64,000 bases of DNA from Methylophilaceae bacterium (GCA_028342535.1 JAOLWQ010000001.1:327490-391489), one strand, 5' to 3'. Counted from the stretch's first letter, positions 16,122 through 26,417 are shown. The notes: generated by a model not told the origin, from the letters alone. Numbers and translations: made by a program.

Positions 16122-18758
16122 TTATTTCTTAAGATTTTCTTTGATAAGATTCATTGCTTCTGGAATTTTATTAATTTTAGTGCCTCCAGCCATTGCCATA
16201 TTTTTCCTTCCACCACCTTTTCCACCTACTTTTTCTCCTAGCATTTTTGCTATTGCTCCTGCATCTATTGAGTTTGTTAAATCATCCGTCACACCAATTG
16301 CAAAAGAAATTTTATCTTCAGTAACTGTGCAGAGTATTATAACGGCACTTTTAAGAATATTTTTTAATTTATCAATCATTTCTCTTAGTTGGTTTGTATC
16401 TTGATTATCAATTACTTCTGCTAAGAAAGAATAATTTTTTATGTTAATGACTTTTGTTGTAAGCTCATCCCCTTCATTTGAAGCAATTTTAGATTTTAAA
16501 TCATAAATAATTTTTTCATTTTCTTTAGTTTGAGATAAAAGTTGATTTAATTTATTAGGAATATCTTCAGTCCCAGTTTTTAGCTCTAATGCCAGTTTTT
16601 CTAATATGCTTTCTTGTTGCTCCATAATTTCAATTAAATTATAGCCAGTCGTAGCTTCAATTCTTCTTACTCCAGATGCAACACCTATTTCTGATTGAAT
16701 TTTAAATAATCCAATATCACCTGTTTGACTTACATGGGTCCCACCACATAGTTCTGAACTATTTCCAATATTTAGCACTCGTACTTTTTCATCATACTTT
16801 TCCCCAAATAACATCATTGCCCCTTCTTTTTGGGCTTCTTCTATTTTCATAAGTCTAGTTTGTGTTGATTGATTTTGTAAAATTTCGGAATTAACAATTA
16901 ATTCCACCTCTTTAATCTCTGATGAAGTTAAAGCTTTATTATGAGAAAAATCGAAACGTGTTTTAACGCTATCAACTAAAGAACCTTTTTGTTCAACATG
17001 ATCTCCGAGAACAATTTTTAGTGCTTTATGAAGAAGGTGAGTAGCAGAATGGTTTCTTTTAATATTGCTTCGATGGGCAATATTAATAGTGGCACTACCT
17101 TTATCTTTCAAATTTAAGCTACCCGATTTAACATAGCCTGTGTGACCAAAAATATTACCTTTAATTTTATAGGTATCCCTCACAATAAATTCAGAATTAT
17201 TACCTTCTATTATTCCAATATCTCCAACTTGACCGCCAGATTCAGCATAAAAAGGAGTTTGATTTAGAATAACAGTACCCTCATCACCTTCTATTAAAGT
17301 TTTACTTGGAATATTACCTTTAAATATACCCTCAATTCTTACTTCCGCCTGATTCTGTTCATAACCAATAAATATTGTATCTTTACCTGCATAATCGAGC
17401 ACAAGCTTGTTTGTAAATTTTCCTGCTTCACGAGCTCGTTTTTTCTGGTTTTCCATTTCTATTTCAAATTCTTTTTCATTTACAGTTAAATTATGCTCTC
17501 TACAAACATCTGCAGTTAAGTCTAATGGGAAACCAAAAGTATCATGAAGTTTAAAGGCTAAAATTCCAGGTAATATTTTTTTCTTTTCACTGGCTATATT
17601 TTTTATTGAATTTTCGAGAATTATCATTCCATTCTCAATAGTCTCAAAGAATCGCTCTTCTTCCAATTTTATTTCACTCATTATTTTTTTTGTCTTGGCG
17701 TCATTGATTGGGTAAGCAGACTTCATTAACTCGATTAAAGTGGGAACCATTTTGGAAAAGAATACACTCCTGCAGCCTAATTTATAACCATGACGTATTG
17801 CTCTTCTAATAATTCGTCTGAGTACATAACCCCTACCTTCGTTTGCGGGCATGACTCCGTCTGATATTAAGAATGTTGCCGCACGTATATGATCTGCGAG
17901 AACTTTTAAGGATGGATGCTCTTCATCTTTAACTTTAGTTACTTCCATAGCTTTATCAATTAGTGCTCGAAATAAATCAATTTCATAATTTGAATGTACG
18001 TTTTGAAGGACAGCTGTAATTCTTTCCAAACCCATCCCAGTATCTACAGCTGGTTTTGGCAAATCTTTCATTACCCCACTTTCTTCACGATTATATTGCA
18101 TGAATACTAAGTTCCAAATTTCAATATAACGATCACCTTCTTCATCTTTTGATCCTGGAGGCCCTCCAGGAATTAAATCTCCATGATCATAAAATATTTC
18201 AGTACATGGTCCGCAAGGCCCTGTATCACCCATCATCCAAAAGTTATCTGATGCATATTTAGATCCTTTATTGTCACCAATACGGATAATTTTTTTATTA
18301 GAGAGTCCGATTATTTTTGACCATATGTCATAAGTCTCTTGGTCATCTTTGTAGACTGTAACTAACAATCTATCTTCCGGTACTCGATATATTTTGGTTA
18401 AAAGTTCCCAAGCATATAGAATTGCTTCTTTTTTAAAGTAGTCTCCAAAACTGAAATTCCCTAACATCTCAAAGAAGGTATGATGTCTAGCTGTGTAGCC
18501 AACATTTTCCAGGTCATTATGTTTGCCTCCAGCACGGACACATTTTTGACTTGATGTAGCAGTTTTATATTTTTGATTTTCAATACCTAGAAATACATCT
18601 TTAAATTGATTCATTCCAGCATTTGTGAATAAAAGGGTAGCGTCTCCATGAGGGATAAGACTGCTCGATGCAACAACTTTGTGCCCTTTGTTTTTAAAAA
18701 AATTTAAAAACAAAGATCTAATTTCTTCTGTTGTGATTATTTGTTTTTTTGTTGTCAT
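16122..18758 (-). CDS. alaS: Alanyl-tRNA synthetase
   Basis: Full-length AlaRS of 878 residues. The class II catalytic core begins EIRSLFLNFFKNKGHKVVASSSLIPHGDATLLFTNAGMNQFKDVFLG. The editing domain carries the zinc ligands in HSATHLLHKAL and CGGTHVSQTGDIG. The C-terminal C-Ala domain ends with the glycine-rich GEKVGGKGGGRKNMAMAGG. It charges tRNA-Ala and clears mischarged Ser and Gly. It overlaps recX by four bases. Confidence 0.98.
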   Translation of the reverse strand: MTTKKQIITTEEIRSLFLNFFKNKGHKVVASSSLIPHGDATLLFTNAGMNQFKDVFLGIENQKYKTATSSQKCVRAGGKHNDLENVGYTARHHTFFEMLGNFSFGDYFKKEAILYAWELLTKIYRVPEDRLLVTVYKDDQETYDIWSKIIGLSNKKIIRIGDNKGSKYASDNFWMMGDTGPCGPCTEIFYDHGDLIPGGPPGSKDEEGDRYIEIWNLVFMQYNREESGVMKDLPKPAVDTGMGLERITAVLQNVHSNYEIDLFRALIDKAMEVTKVKDEEHPSLKVLADHIRAATFLISDGVMPANEGRGYVLRRIIRRAIRHGYKLGCRSVFFSKMVPTLIELMKSAYPINDAKTKKIMSEIKLEEERFFETIENGMIILENSIKNIASEKKKILPGILAFKLHDTFGFPLDLTADVCREHNLTVNEKEFEIEMENQKKRAREAGKFTNKLVLDYAGKDTIFIGYEQNQAEVRIEGIFKGNIPSKTLIEGDEGTVILNQTPFYAESGGQVGDIGIIEGNNSEFIVRDTYKIKGNIFGHTGYVKSGSLNLKDKGSATINIAHRSNIKRNHSATHLLHKALKIVLGDHVEQKGSLVDSVKTRFDFSHNKALTSSEIKEVELIVNSEILQNQSTQTRLMKIEEAQKEGAMMLFGEKYDEKVRVLNIGNSSELCGGTHVSQTGDIGLFKIQSEIGVASGVRRIEATTGYNLIEIMEQQESILEKLALELKTGTEDIPNKLNQLLSQTKENEKIIYDLKSKIASNEGDELTTKVINIKNYSFLAEVIDNQDTNQLREMIDKLKNILKSAVIILCTVTEDKISFAIGVTDDLTNSIDAGAIAKMLGEKVGGKGGGRKNMAMAGGTKINKIPEAMNLIKENLKK

Positions 18759-19264
18759 ATTAATTCAGGTGATTTACCAGATAATATTTGATGAATTATT
18801 GCCACCTCAATACCTCTGCTTTGCAAAAATCTAATTTGCTTAGCTTTTTCATCAATTGTAATTGGAATCTGATTAAACTTTCTCTCCCATATTTTCTTAG
18901 CTAGTAAAAATTCATCATCTTTAATATCTCTAAGAACTCGGGTTATTATTGATTCACTAACCCCGCGTAATTTTAGTTCATATGCAATCTTACGAGTACC
19001 AAATTTTCTTTTTTTTGATAATACAAATTGTTCAGAAAACCTTTCATCTGATAACCAATTTTTTTCTTCTAACTCATCTAAAACTAATTCTAAATCAGCT
19101 TTATTTAGCTCAAGCGACTCAGAGTAAACTAAAATTTTACGCCCTAGTTCGACTCTAGAATAATCTCTTTTACCCAAATAGTAGAGCGCTCTTTTTTTTA
19201 ATTGAAGCTGATTTTTATTGGAGTTATTCGTCAGCTTTACTATCTTCCTTAATTTCATTTTCAT
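18755..19264 (-). CDS. recX: RecX, regulator of RecA
   Basis: RecX binds RecA filaments and modulates recombination. The protein shows the three helical repeats of the family ([63 protein letters not shown]). The first ATG overlaps the end of recA by 41 bases. A second ATG lies two codons later. The core of the family begins near residue 23, so the N-terminal tail is extra or the true start uses a rarer codon. It overlaps alaS downstream. Confidence 0.92.
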   Translation of the reverse strand: MKMKLRKIVKLTNNSNKNQLQLKKRALYYLGKRDYSRVELGRKILVYSESLELNKADLELVLDELEEKNWLSDERFSEQFVLSKKRKFGTRKIAYELKLRGVSESIITRVLRDIKDDEFLLAKKIWERKFNQIPITIDEKAKQIRFLQSRGIEVAIIHQILSGKSPELI

Positions 19265-20279
19265 TCTGCTCTATTTCTTTGTTAGCCATAGAGAGGTTTG
19301 ATTGCGATCTAATTAAATCTTCGATCTCTTTTGAAATATCTGGATTATCTTTTAGGTATTCTCTTACTTTGTCTTTACCTTGACCAATTTTTTCACTTTT
19401 GTAGCTATACCATGAACCAGATTTTTCTATAAGGTCAAGATTAACACCTTCATCAATAATTTCACCCTCTAAAGAAATACCTTCGCCATATAGCACATCA
19501 AATTCTGCTTTCTTAAAGGGCGGAGCTACTTTATTTTTAACAACCTTAACCCTTGTCTCTGCTCCAATTATTTCATCACCTTTCTTGATAGCTCCAATTC
19601 GTCGGATATCTAATCGTACAGAGGCATAAAATTTTAATGCATTACCACCTGTAGTAGTTTCTGGATTTCCAAACATCACACCAATTTTCATTCTCAACTG
19701 ATTTATGAAGATGACTAAAGTATTAGTTCTTTGTATTTGGCTTGTTAATTTTCTCAATGCTTGCGACATCAATCTAGCTTGTAAACCCATATGTGAGTCA
19801 CCCATATCACCTTCAATTTCTGCTCTTGGCGTTAGCGCCGCGACAGAATCTATCACAATCATATCCACAGAGCCGCTTCTGACTAACATGTCAGTGATTT
19901 CAAGTGCTTGTTCACCAGTATCAGGTTGAGAGACTAAAAGATCTTCTATATTGACACCTAATTTGGCAGCATATTGTGTATCTAATGCATGTTCAGCGTC
20001 TATAAAAGCAGCTGTGCCACCAATCTTCTGCATTTGTGCGATAACCGATAATGTTAATGAAGTTTTACCTGACGATTCAGGCCCATAAACCTCAACTACA
20101 CGGCCACGAGGAAGACCACCAATACCTAATGCAATATCAAGTCCTAATGATCCAGTTGAAACTGATTGAATACCTTCGACTACACTACTATCATCCATTC
20201 GCATTACCGAACCCTTGCCATACTGTTTTTCGATTTGTGCTAAAGCTGCATCTAATGCTTTTTTCTTATTTTCATCCAT
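19224..20279 (-). CDS. recA: Recombinase RecA
   Basis: RecA forms ATP-dependent filaments on single-stranded DNA for homologous recombination. Walker A is GPESSGKTS (66-74). The DNA-binding loops are in the [17 protein letters not shown] and [21 protein letters not shown] regions, and the acidic C-terminal tail is present. At 351 residues it is full length. A ribosome site (AAAGG) lies about ten bases before the ATG. I find no complete CTG-N10-CAG LexA operator in the short upstream gap. Confidence 0.99.
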   Translation of the reverse strand: MDENKKKALDAALAQIEKQYGKGSVMRMDDSSVVEGIQSVSTGSLGLDIALGIGGLPRGRVVEVYGPESSGKTSLTLSVIAQMQKIGGTAAFIDAEHALDTQYAAKLGVNIEDLLVSQPDTGEQALEITDMLVRSGSVDMIVIDSVAALTPRAEIEGDMGDSHMGLQARLMSQALRKLTSQIQRTNTLVIFINQLRMKIGVMFGNPETTTGGNALKFYASVRLDIRRIGAIKKGDEIIGAETRVKVVKNKVAPPFKKAEFDVLYGEGISLEGEIIDEGVNLDLIEKSGSWYSYKSEKIGQGKDKVREYLKDNPDISKEIEDLIRSQSNLSMANKEIEQNENEIKEDSKADE

Positions 20280-20335
20280 TTAATAGGTGCCTTTGATTGA
20301 TTATTTTTTAACAGTTAATTATTTCATATTTGCTG

Positions 20336-20824
20336 CTATAACGTAAGCGCCAATAATTGATTTAATGCAAATAGAAGAGCTTTTTCTCTAATATCTGCTC
20401 TATTTCCATCAAAAGATGCCTGATGCTCAAAAATAATATTCTGTTTCTTAGCAATTGCAAAGAAAATGGTACCAACTGGTTTAAGTTTGGACCCTCCAGA
20501 AGGCCCCGCAATACCAGTAATACTAAATCCTAGATTTCCTTGGCTATTATTAATTCCTCCTAAAGCCATTTCGTTAGCAGTTTGTTGGCTAACGGCGCCA
20601 TATTCCTCAATGGTACTTTTTTTTACTCCTACACAATCTATTTTTGATTGGTTGCTGTATGTAATAAACCCTCTATCAAACCAGGTTGACGAGCCAGGAA
20701 TATTTGTAAGTTGAGCAGCTAGTAAGCCACCAGTACAGGATTCAACAGTAGTAAGAATAATATGCTGTTTTAAAAATTTTTCACCTAGTACCCGAGTTAA
20801 ACTTATGACATCTTTAGATTGCAT
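20336..20824 (-). CDS. pncC: Nicotinamide-nucleotide amidase (CinA C-terminal domain)
   Basis: This is the stand-alone CinA C-terminal domain of 162 residues, which deamidates nicotinamide mononucleotide to nicotinate mononucleotide in pyridine nucleotide recycling. Motifs are LTTVESCTGGLLAAQLTNIPGSS with the catalytic Ser/Cys region, ITYSNQSK, and ITGIAGPSGGS near the end. No N-terminal molybdopterin-binding-like CinA domain is present. Its start overlaps the end of pgpA. The pgpA-pncC-recA order is common in betaproteobacteria. Confidence 0.93.
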   Translation of the reverse strand: MQSKDVISLTRVLGEKFLKQHIILTTVESCTGGLLAAQLTNIPGSSTWFDRGFITYSNQSKIDCVGVKKSTIEEYGAVSQQTANEMALGGINNSQGNLGFSITGIAGPSGGSKLKPVGTIFFAIAKKQNIIFEHQASFDGNRADIREKALLFALNQLLALTL

Positions 20825-21317
20825 AATGGATGAGTATAAAAATTATATAAGCGTATATTGCAGCTCCAACATCATCAATCATAATTCCAAAACCCCCTTT
20901 AAATTTTTTTTCTAGAAAATCAATGGGGAAGGGTTTCCATATATCAAAGATACGAAATAAAATGAACGCAAGAATATAGTCTATTTTAGTTATTGAAATT
21001 TCAGTTCCAGGCACATGAACAACCAAAACTAATAAAAGTAAAAATCCTACAATCTCGTCAATTACAATACAAGATGGATCTTTAATTGCTAAAGCTTGAC
21101 TTGTTTTATCAGCAACATAAATGCCAATAAAAAACATAGTGATAATAAATAAATAAATTAAAGACTGCGAAAGAAATTGTAAGAATAAAAAAATTGGTAT
21201 TGCTACTAATGTACCAAAAGTGCCAGGAGCCTTCGTTATTAATCCACTCCCGAAACCAAGAGCTAAAAAAGCCGAAAAATTTTTAAACAGTAATTTATTT
21301 GCTTTCAAAATGATCAT
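20814..21317 (-). CDS. pgpA: Phosphatidylglycerophosphatase A
   Basis: PgpA removes the phosphate from phosphatidylglycerophosphate in phospholipid synthesis. Family motifs are FGSGLITKAPGTFGTL and DPSCIVIDEIVGFLL, with several membrane helices. The supplied ORF begins at a TTG at 21359, 14 codons earlier. I prefer the ATG (MIILKANKLLF), which matches the family N-terminus and follows a GAGAGG, although that site is unusually close to the ATG. With this start it overlaps thiL by 23 bases, fitting translational coupling. Confidence 0.92.
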   Translation of the reverse strand: MIILKANKLLFKNFSAFLALGFGSGLITKAPGTFGTLVAIPIFLFLQFLSQSLIYLFIITMFFIGIYVADKTSQALAIKDPSCIVIDEIVGFLLLLVLVVHVPGTEISITKIDYILAFILFRIFDIWKPFPIDFLEKKFKGGFGIMIDDVGAAIYAYIIFILIHYAI

Positions 21318-22245
21318 AGCCTCTCTTTTTGATTTTATAGGACATATCTTTATGGTCAATAATGTTTAAACGTTTATCTTCCTTAATACTACCAATCCTA
21401 GTTAGTTTTATGGATGGCATATTATTTAGTAGATTAATTTTATTCCGATTTTTTTTAGGCGCAGTAAAAAGTAATTGATAATCATCTCCTCCAGACAGTC
21501 CAATATCAATTAATTTATTTTTTTTTAACCAAGGATTCATAGGTATATCTTTTAAAGATATATCAGCCCCAACTTTAGAAGCCTCTAAAATATGATCAAG
21601 GTCTGCTATTAGCCCATCAGAAATATCAATTGCAGAATTACTAAGTTTAGCCATAATTTTTATTATGGACGAATGTAGCATGGGTTTTTCTAATGCTCTA
21701 ATTGCTTTTTTTGATAAGCTTTTTGGCAATTGAATTTTTTTTTGAAGCTTTGCCAAGCCCAGTGCAGCAAGGCCTAATTCTCCAGTTATCCATATGTCAT
21801 CTTCTTTTTTTGCGTTTGATCTTAGAAGAGTATTTTTTTTAAGAACTTCACCTAGTATACAAATACTAATTGATAATGGCCCTCTTGAAGTATCCCCACC
21901 AATTAACTCAACCTTATATTTTTTTGCACAACTAAATAAACCATCAGAAAATTTTCCCATCCAATCAGCTTTTACTTTCGGCAGTGCAATTGCCAATAGA
22001 GCAAATTTTGGCACACCCCCCATTGCATATATATCTGAGATATTTACTGCAAGAGCTTTCCATCCTAAGTTAAATGGATCAGTATTTGGGAGAAAGTGAG
22101 TTTTTTCATTGAGCATATCAGTCGAGATAGCCCATAAATAATTATCATTTTTTTTTATTAAGGCAGCATCATCCCCAATACCTTTGTATGCTTTAGTTTT
22201 ATATAAATTAAAATATTTACTAATTAATAAGAATTCAGGGGACAT
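21295..22245 (-). CDS. thiL: Thiamine-monophosphate kinase
   Basis: ThiL phosphorylates thiamine monophosphate to the active cofactor thiamine diphosphate. Motifs are GIGDDAALI (metal and substrate binding near residue 22), STDMLNEKTHF, NISDIYAMGGVPKFALLA and AIDISDGLIADLDHI, with the later GLSGGDDYQLLF. At 316 residues it is full length. It starts one base after the mog stop and overlaps pgpA downstream, so the mog-thiL-pgpA-pncC run is probably one transcript. Confidence 0.96.
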   Translation of the reverse strand: MSPEFLLISKYFNLYKTKAYKGIGDDAALIKKNDNYLWAISTDMLNEKTHFLPNTDPFNLGWKALAVNISDIYAMGGVPKFALLAIALPKVKADWMGKFSDGLFSCAKKYKVELIGGDTSRGPLSISICILGEVLKKNTLLRSNAKKEDDIWITGELGLAALGLAKLQKKIQLPKSLSKKAIRALEKPMLHSSIIKIMAKLSNSAIDISDGLIADLDHILEASKVGADISLKDIPMNPWLKKNKLIDIGLSGGDDYQLLFTAPKKNRNKINLLNNMPSIKLTRIGSIKEDKRLNIIDHKDMSYKIKKRGYDHFESK

Positions 22246-22246
22246 T

Positions 22247-22834
22247 TTATTTTTTTTTAGGCCGGAAAGATTTCAGTATAGATTCTTTAGTTTCAATATA
22301 AGGTCCACCAATAAGGTCCAAACAATAGGGGATAGCGGCAAATATACCAGGTACTAATAAATTGCCTTTTCCATCTTTTAGTCCTCCCAATGTTTCTTCA
22401 ATCGCTTTAGGCTGTCCTGGAAGATTTATTATGAGTGTAGTATTTCTTATAACGGCAACTTGCCTAGATAAGATTGCTGTAGGGACAAAGCTTAAGCTTA
22501 TTTGTCTCATTTGCTCTCCAAAGCCTGGCATCTCTTTATCACCAACACTTAATGTAGCTTCTGGAGTTACATCTCTTTTAGCAGGCCCTGTCCCACCAGT
22601 TGTAAGAATAAGATCACAACTTTTTTTGTCTGATAAATTAATTAATGTATTTTTAATTACCTCAATTTCATCAGGGATGATTATTTCTTCTAAATCGAAT
22701 GGTTTAACAAGTACCTTAGTTAGCCAATTTTTTAGATTGGGTAAGCCTTCATCCTTATACTTTCCCGATGATGCACGATCGCTTATAGAGATTAAGCCAA
22801 TTTTAATGAATTTTTCTTCCACAGATATGTCCAT
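22247..22834 (-). CDS. mog: Molybdopterin adenylyltransferase, Mog/MoaB family
   Basis: The protein belongs to the Mog/MoaB family that adenylylates molybdopterin before molybdenum insertion. Visible motifs are IGLISISDRASSGKYKDEG at the N-terminus, the MPT-binding LTTGGTGPAKRDVTPEAT, PGFGEQMR and NLPGQPKAIEE. The length of 195 residues fits Mog. The cell therefore likely has a molybdoenzyme such as formate dehydrogenase, though none is in this window. It heads the minus-strand run into thiL and diverges from the PDZ protein gene. Confidence 0.92.
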   Translation of the reverse strand: MDISVEEKFIKIGLISISDRASSGKYKDEGLPNLKNWLTKVLVKPFDLEEIIIPDEIEVIKNTLINLSDKKSCDLILTTGGTGPAKRDVTPEATLSVGDKEMPGFGEQMRQISLSFVPTAILSRQVAVIRNTTLIINLPGQPKAIEETLGGLKDGKGNLLVPGIFAAIPYCLDLIGGPYIETKESILKSFRPKKK

Positions 22835-22878
22835 TTAATACATAATTAATTAATATTAACATTTCAAGAAGGTTTACT

Positions 22879-23628
22879 ATGCAAAAATCACACTTAACAT
22901 ATTTTATTTCTTTACTATTTCTATTTTTTATATCAAACGTTGCATTTAGTGTTGAAAATGCCTTTGAAAAGAATTACCAAATACAAAGTCCAAAAGGATT
23001 TCAATCTTTCTCTAAAAATCCTAATACAAAAATGATGAGGGGATGGTCACAAAAAACTGATAAATTTAAAATGCTTGAAGATGGATATGACCTAATGGGG
23101 CATTCAAATTTTACTGGCCCATATACCTCTCCAAATTTAGCACTTCAACATGCAAAATCTATAAAAGCTGATATGGTTTTACTGTATGACCGTCAAATTA
23201 ATGATTCTAGTCGCGCAACAAGAATTAAAAAAGCTCGAGATAAAGCAAGAAAAGCTAATCGAGTTAAAGAGACAGGAAATTTGACAGAAATTGAAATAAA
23301 TGACGATGATTTAGTTGATGAAAATATTAAGTATGAAATAAATGCTACATATTGGGTCAAACTACCAAAACCGACATTTGGCGCACACTTTATCAAGTTA
23401 AACTCTGGTATAGAGAAAATTAATGGAGTTCAGATTATTGCAATTATAAAAGGATCACCTGCAGAAATTGCTGGTATTTTAAAAAACGATAGCATCACAT
23501 CAATTGCTGGAGTTTCTGTCAAAAAGCCAGATGATTTAATTAGTGCAATCAGAAAGAATAAAGGTAAATTAATTGAAGTTGGTTATTTAAGAGGGGGTAA
23601 GCAATCTAAAGTTGATGTCAAACTTTAA
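22879..23628 (+). CDS. Exported protein with C-terminal PDZ domain
   Basis: A signal peptide (about 1-25, ending AFS) is followed by a middle region with no recognised catalytic motif (residues 40-150, including a basic SRATRIKKARDKARKANRVKE segment). A PDZ domain occupies about 165-249, with HFIKLNSGIEKINGVQIIAIIKGSPAEIAGILKNDSITSIAGVSV. No protease active site is present, so it is likely a periplasmic adaptor or scaffold. Its stop overlaps the convergent darP end by 11 bases. The function is unknown. Confidence 0.78.
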   Translation: MQKSHLTYFISLLFLFFISNVAFSVENAFEKNYQIQSPKGFQSFSKNPNTKMMRGWSQKTDKFKMLEDGYDLMGHSNFTGPYTSPNLALQHAKSIKADMVLLYDRQINDSSRATRIKKARDKARKANRVKETGNLTEIEINDDDLVDENIKYEINATYWVKLPKPTFGAHFIKLNSGIEKINGVQIIAIIKGSPAEIAGILKNDSITSIAGVSVKKPDDLISAIRKNKGKLIEVGYLRGGKQSKVDVKL

Positions 23629-24118
23629 GTATAACAATATCCTTAATAAGCTTAAAAAGCTGCCTTAAATATTTAGGGGGCTTATTGCCTTCCTTTTCTT
23701 TTTGAGCATTTGAGATTGTTTGCCGAAGCGACTGCCTATCAATTTGAGGGTATTTTTCCACAAATTCAGTTATTGAATTATTGTTACTTAATAGTTTATC
23801 TCTCCAGCCTTCAATAATATGATTGCTTTGTATTTCCTTCTGTGAAGTCACTTTTAATTGCTTCATAATCAAAAAAGCATCAGTTAAGTCAATCTCTCTT
23901 AGTAACTTGCCTAAATATTGAACTTGTCTTTTTTTGGCAGAATTTGATTTTAAATTCTTAAGCTCTATAGTGGCTTCGAAAATATTTATAGGAAATTTAA
24001 AAGCTTCAATATTGCTTATAGTTAATTCAGAAATTTTTCTTCCAAATTGTTGAATTTTTTTAGATTCTTTCTTTAATTCAGTTTTACTTATAACACTATC
24101 TTTATTCAAATCGACCAT
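23618..24118 (-). CDS. darP: Ribosome-associated protein DarP (YjgA, DUF615)
   Basis: DarP/YjgA binds late-stage 50S ribosomal precursors and promotes their maturation. The protein shows family features: SKTELKKESKKIQQFGRKI near the N-terminus, RQVQYLGKLLREID in the middle, and the C-terminal DRQSLRQTISNAQKEKEGNKPPKYLRQLFKLIKDI. At 166 residues the length is normal. It is divergent from pmbA, the usual partner arrangement in proteobacteria. Confidence 0.92.
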   Translation of the reverse strand: MVDLNKDSVISKTELKKESKKIQQFGRKISELTISNIEAFKFPINIFEATIELKNLKSNSAKKRQVQYLGKLLREIDLTDAFLIMKQLKVTSQKEIQSNHIIEGWRDKLLSNNNSITEFVEKYPQIDRQSLRQTISNAQKEKEGNKPPKYLRQLFKLIKDIVILKV

Positions 24119-24180
24119 GACTTAATACCTAATTCTTTCTATGATTCTGTATGATATCAGTTTTAAGGAATGTATTTTTT

Positions 24181-25524
24181 ATGGACGTAAAACTTCTTAA
24201 CTTCTCTGAAGATGATTTGTATTTAATTTCAAACAAGGTTTTAGAGATAGCAAAAAAAAATGGGGCAACCGCTTCTGATGTGGAAATCAGTGTTAGCTCA
24301 GGAAAAACTATTTCAACTCGTATGGGTTCTTTAGAGTCCATTGAGTTAAATAATGGTAAAAGTCTGAGTATCACTGTTTTTTTTAAGCAGCATCAAGGTA
24401 TTTCATCTACTTCAGATTTTAGCAATGATGCTCTTGAATCTTGTGTTAAGGCAGCTTGTCAGATAGCAAAATATACTGCAGAAGATAAAGCATTTGGTTT
24501 GGCAGATCCTATTCTTTATTCTAAAGATGTTAAAGATTTGAAAATATATAATCCATATTTTGACTCTCAAGAATTAATGATTCAAAAAGTCCTTGAATGT
24601 GAAGATTACGCTTTAAACTTCGATAGCCAAATAACTAATTCAGAAGGAGCACAATTAAGCACTTCTGAAAATTTATTTGTATATCAAAATTCAGCAGGGT
24701 TTAGTGGAGGGTATCCATCATCTAGATCATCTCTTAGTTGTTCTGTAGTCGCTAAAAGTAGTGCAGGGATGCAAAGAGATTATAGCTATAGCTCAGAGAG
24801 ATCTTATACTGATTTAAAGCTAAATAAGTTCATTGGTCAAGATGCTGCTCAAAGAGCTATTAATCGCTTGAATGTAAGGCCTATTAAAACTGGTAAGTAC
24901 CCTATAATATTTGAAGCCCCAATTGCAACATCTATTATTTCATCATTAAGCTCTGCTATTTCCGGCGCAAACTTATACCGTGAAACATCTTTTTTAATAA
25001 ATTCACTAAATACTAAAATAAGCCCAGATTTTTTATCAATCACTGAAAATCCATTTATAAAAAAAGGACATGCAAGTCGAAATTTTGATGGGGAAGGGGT
25101 ACGAATAGCTGAAAGAAAAATCGTAGATAATGGCTTTCTTAAAAGCTATTTTTTATCTTCCTATAGCGCAAGAAAATTAGGAATGCAGAGTACTGGAAAT
25201 TCTGGCGGCGCACATAATCTTGTTGTAAACTCATCTGAACAAACTCTTGAAGAGTTAGTTCAAGGAATTGATAAAGGACTATTGATTACAGAACTTTTAG
25301 GCCATGGTTTAAATATGGTCACTGGAGATTATTCAAGAGGAGCTGCAGGTTTTTGGATTGAGTCAGGCAAAATTCAGCATGCTGTAGAAGAGATTACTAT
25401 TGCTAGCAACCTTAAAGATATGTTATTGAATATTAAAGCTGTAGCAAATGATACTTATCAAAATAGTTCTAAATATACTGGATCGATTATGATTGAGCCT
25501 ATGACGGTGGCAGCTAATTCTTAA
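24181..25524 (+). CDS. pmbA: TldE/PmbA, metalloprotease subunit
   Basis: PmbA (TldE) forms a heterodimer with TldD that degrades unfolded peptides and matures some modified peptides. In the pair the metal site is in TldD. Segments typical of the family are VEISVSSGKTISTRMGSLESIELNNGKSLSITVF, NSGGAHNLVV and GLLITELLGHGLNMVTGDYSRGAAGFWIE. The track begins at an ATG ten codons earlier. I prefer MDVKLLNF because AAGGA lies upstream of it and it aligns with the family start. No tldD is in the window. Confidence 0.94.
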   Translation: MDVKLLNFSEDDLYLISNKVLEIAKKNGATASDVEISVSSGKTISTRMGSLESIELNNGKSLSITVFFKQHQGISSTSDFSNDALESCVKAACQIAKYTAEDKAFGLADPILYSKDVKDLKIYNPYFDSQELMIQKVLECEDYALNFDSQITNSEGAQLSTSENLFVYQNSAGFSGGYPSSRSSLSCSVVAKSSAGMQRDYSYSSERSYTDLKLNKFIGQDAAQRAINRLNVRPIKTGKYPIIFEAPIATSIISSLSSAISGANLYRETSFLINSLNTKISPDFLSITENPFIKKGHASRNFDGEGVRIAERKIVDNGFLKSYFLSSYSARKLGMQSTGNSGGAHNLVVNSSEQTLEELVQGIDKGLLITELLGHGLNMVTGDYSRGAAGFWIESGKIQHAVEEITIASNLKDMLLNIKAVANDTYQNSSKYTGSIMIEPMTVAANS

Positions 25525-25533
25525 GAAATTGAA

Positions 25534-26346
25534 TTACTCAGCTTGGGAAATTTTTTGTGTTTTACATTTCTCTGTAGTTAATTTATTAGTACAATTCTCT
25601 ATAGTTGATTCTTCTGTATATGCCTCAAAATTATAATCAGAATCCGCAGAATCTGAATAGTCGATATCACCTGATGGCTCATCATTTACGAGTGCTTGGC
25701 GGTATTGAAGATAGGCATCTCTTTGGAATGCATATGGATCTAAAGAGGCTTCGTCCATAATTGAAGTTGCATTTAGGAGTTCAGTACGAGCATCAATAAA
25801 TTGTAAAATACGTACTTGATTTCTTCCTCTTACATTATTTATGTAGCTAATAGGATCAAATGCGAGCGTATCTGTAGCCAATCCGACAGCATCCCTAGTA
25901 GTAGAAGGACCTATAAATGGGAGTACTAGGTATGCTCCTTGACCTACACCCCAGTAACCAAGAGTTTGACCAAAGTCTTCTTTTCTTCTCTCGCCACCAT
26001 TTATTGAATGAACATCGATAAAGCCTAGAAGTCCAACAGTACTATTCACAAGGACCCTTCCAGTATCATTGGCAGCATACTCAATCTTCCCTTGTAACAA
26101 TTCGTTTATAACCGTAACTACATCTCTAATATTATTAAAGAAATTATTAATTCCTTTTACAACAAATGTTGGAGCTATATTTTTATATCCAGTTGAAACT
26201 GGCTTTAAAATTGCATCATCGGCAACATCATTAAACTTATAGACTGCTCTATTAAAACTTTCTAGCGGATCTTTGTTTGCCTGAGTTGCACATCCTGATA
26301 CTTGAAAAATAAGCAGGAGAATAATAAATAATTTAGATATATGCAT
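25534..26346 (-). CDS. mlaA: MlaA (VacJ), outer-membrane lipoprotein of lipid transport
   Basis: MlaA removes mislocalised phospholipids from the outer leaflet of the outer membrane with the Mla system. The lipobox is VSGC with Cys19. The family core follows: DPLESFNRAVYKFNDVADDAILKPVSTGYK, NNIRDVVTVINELLQGK, DFGQTLGYWGVGQGAYLVLPFIGPST. The C-terminal tail after about 215 is acidic and low in conservation. No other mla genes are adjacent. It converges on pmbA. Confidence 0.95.
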   Translation of the reverse strand: MHISKLFIILLLIFQVSGCATQANKDPLESFNRAVYKFNDVADDAILKPVSTGYKNIAPTFVVKGINNFFNNIRDVVTVINELLQGKIEYAANDTGRVLVNSTVGLLGFIDVHSINGGERRKEDFGQTLGYWGVGQGAYLVLPFIGPSTTRDAVGLATDTLAFDPISYINNVRGRNQVRILQFIDARTELLNATSIMDEASLDPYAFQRDAYLQYRQALVNDEPSGDIDYSDSADSDYNFEAYTEESTIENCTNKLTTEKCKTQKISQAE

Positions 26347-26417
26347 ATACTTAGATTATCCATTGTTGTTGTATTTAAGTCTATTTAATTTGTTTTTAAA
26401 GGCTGAAATTGAAGAAA

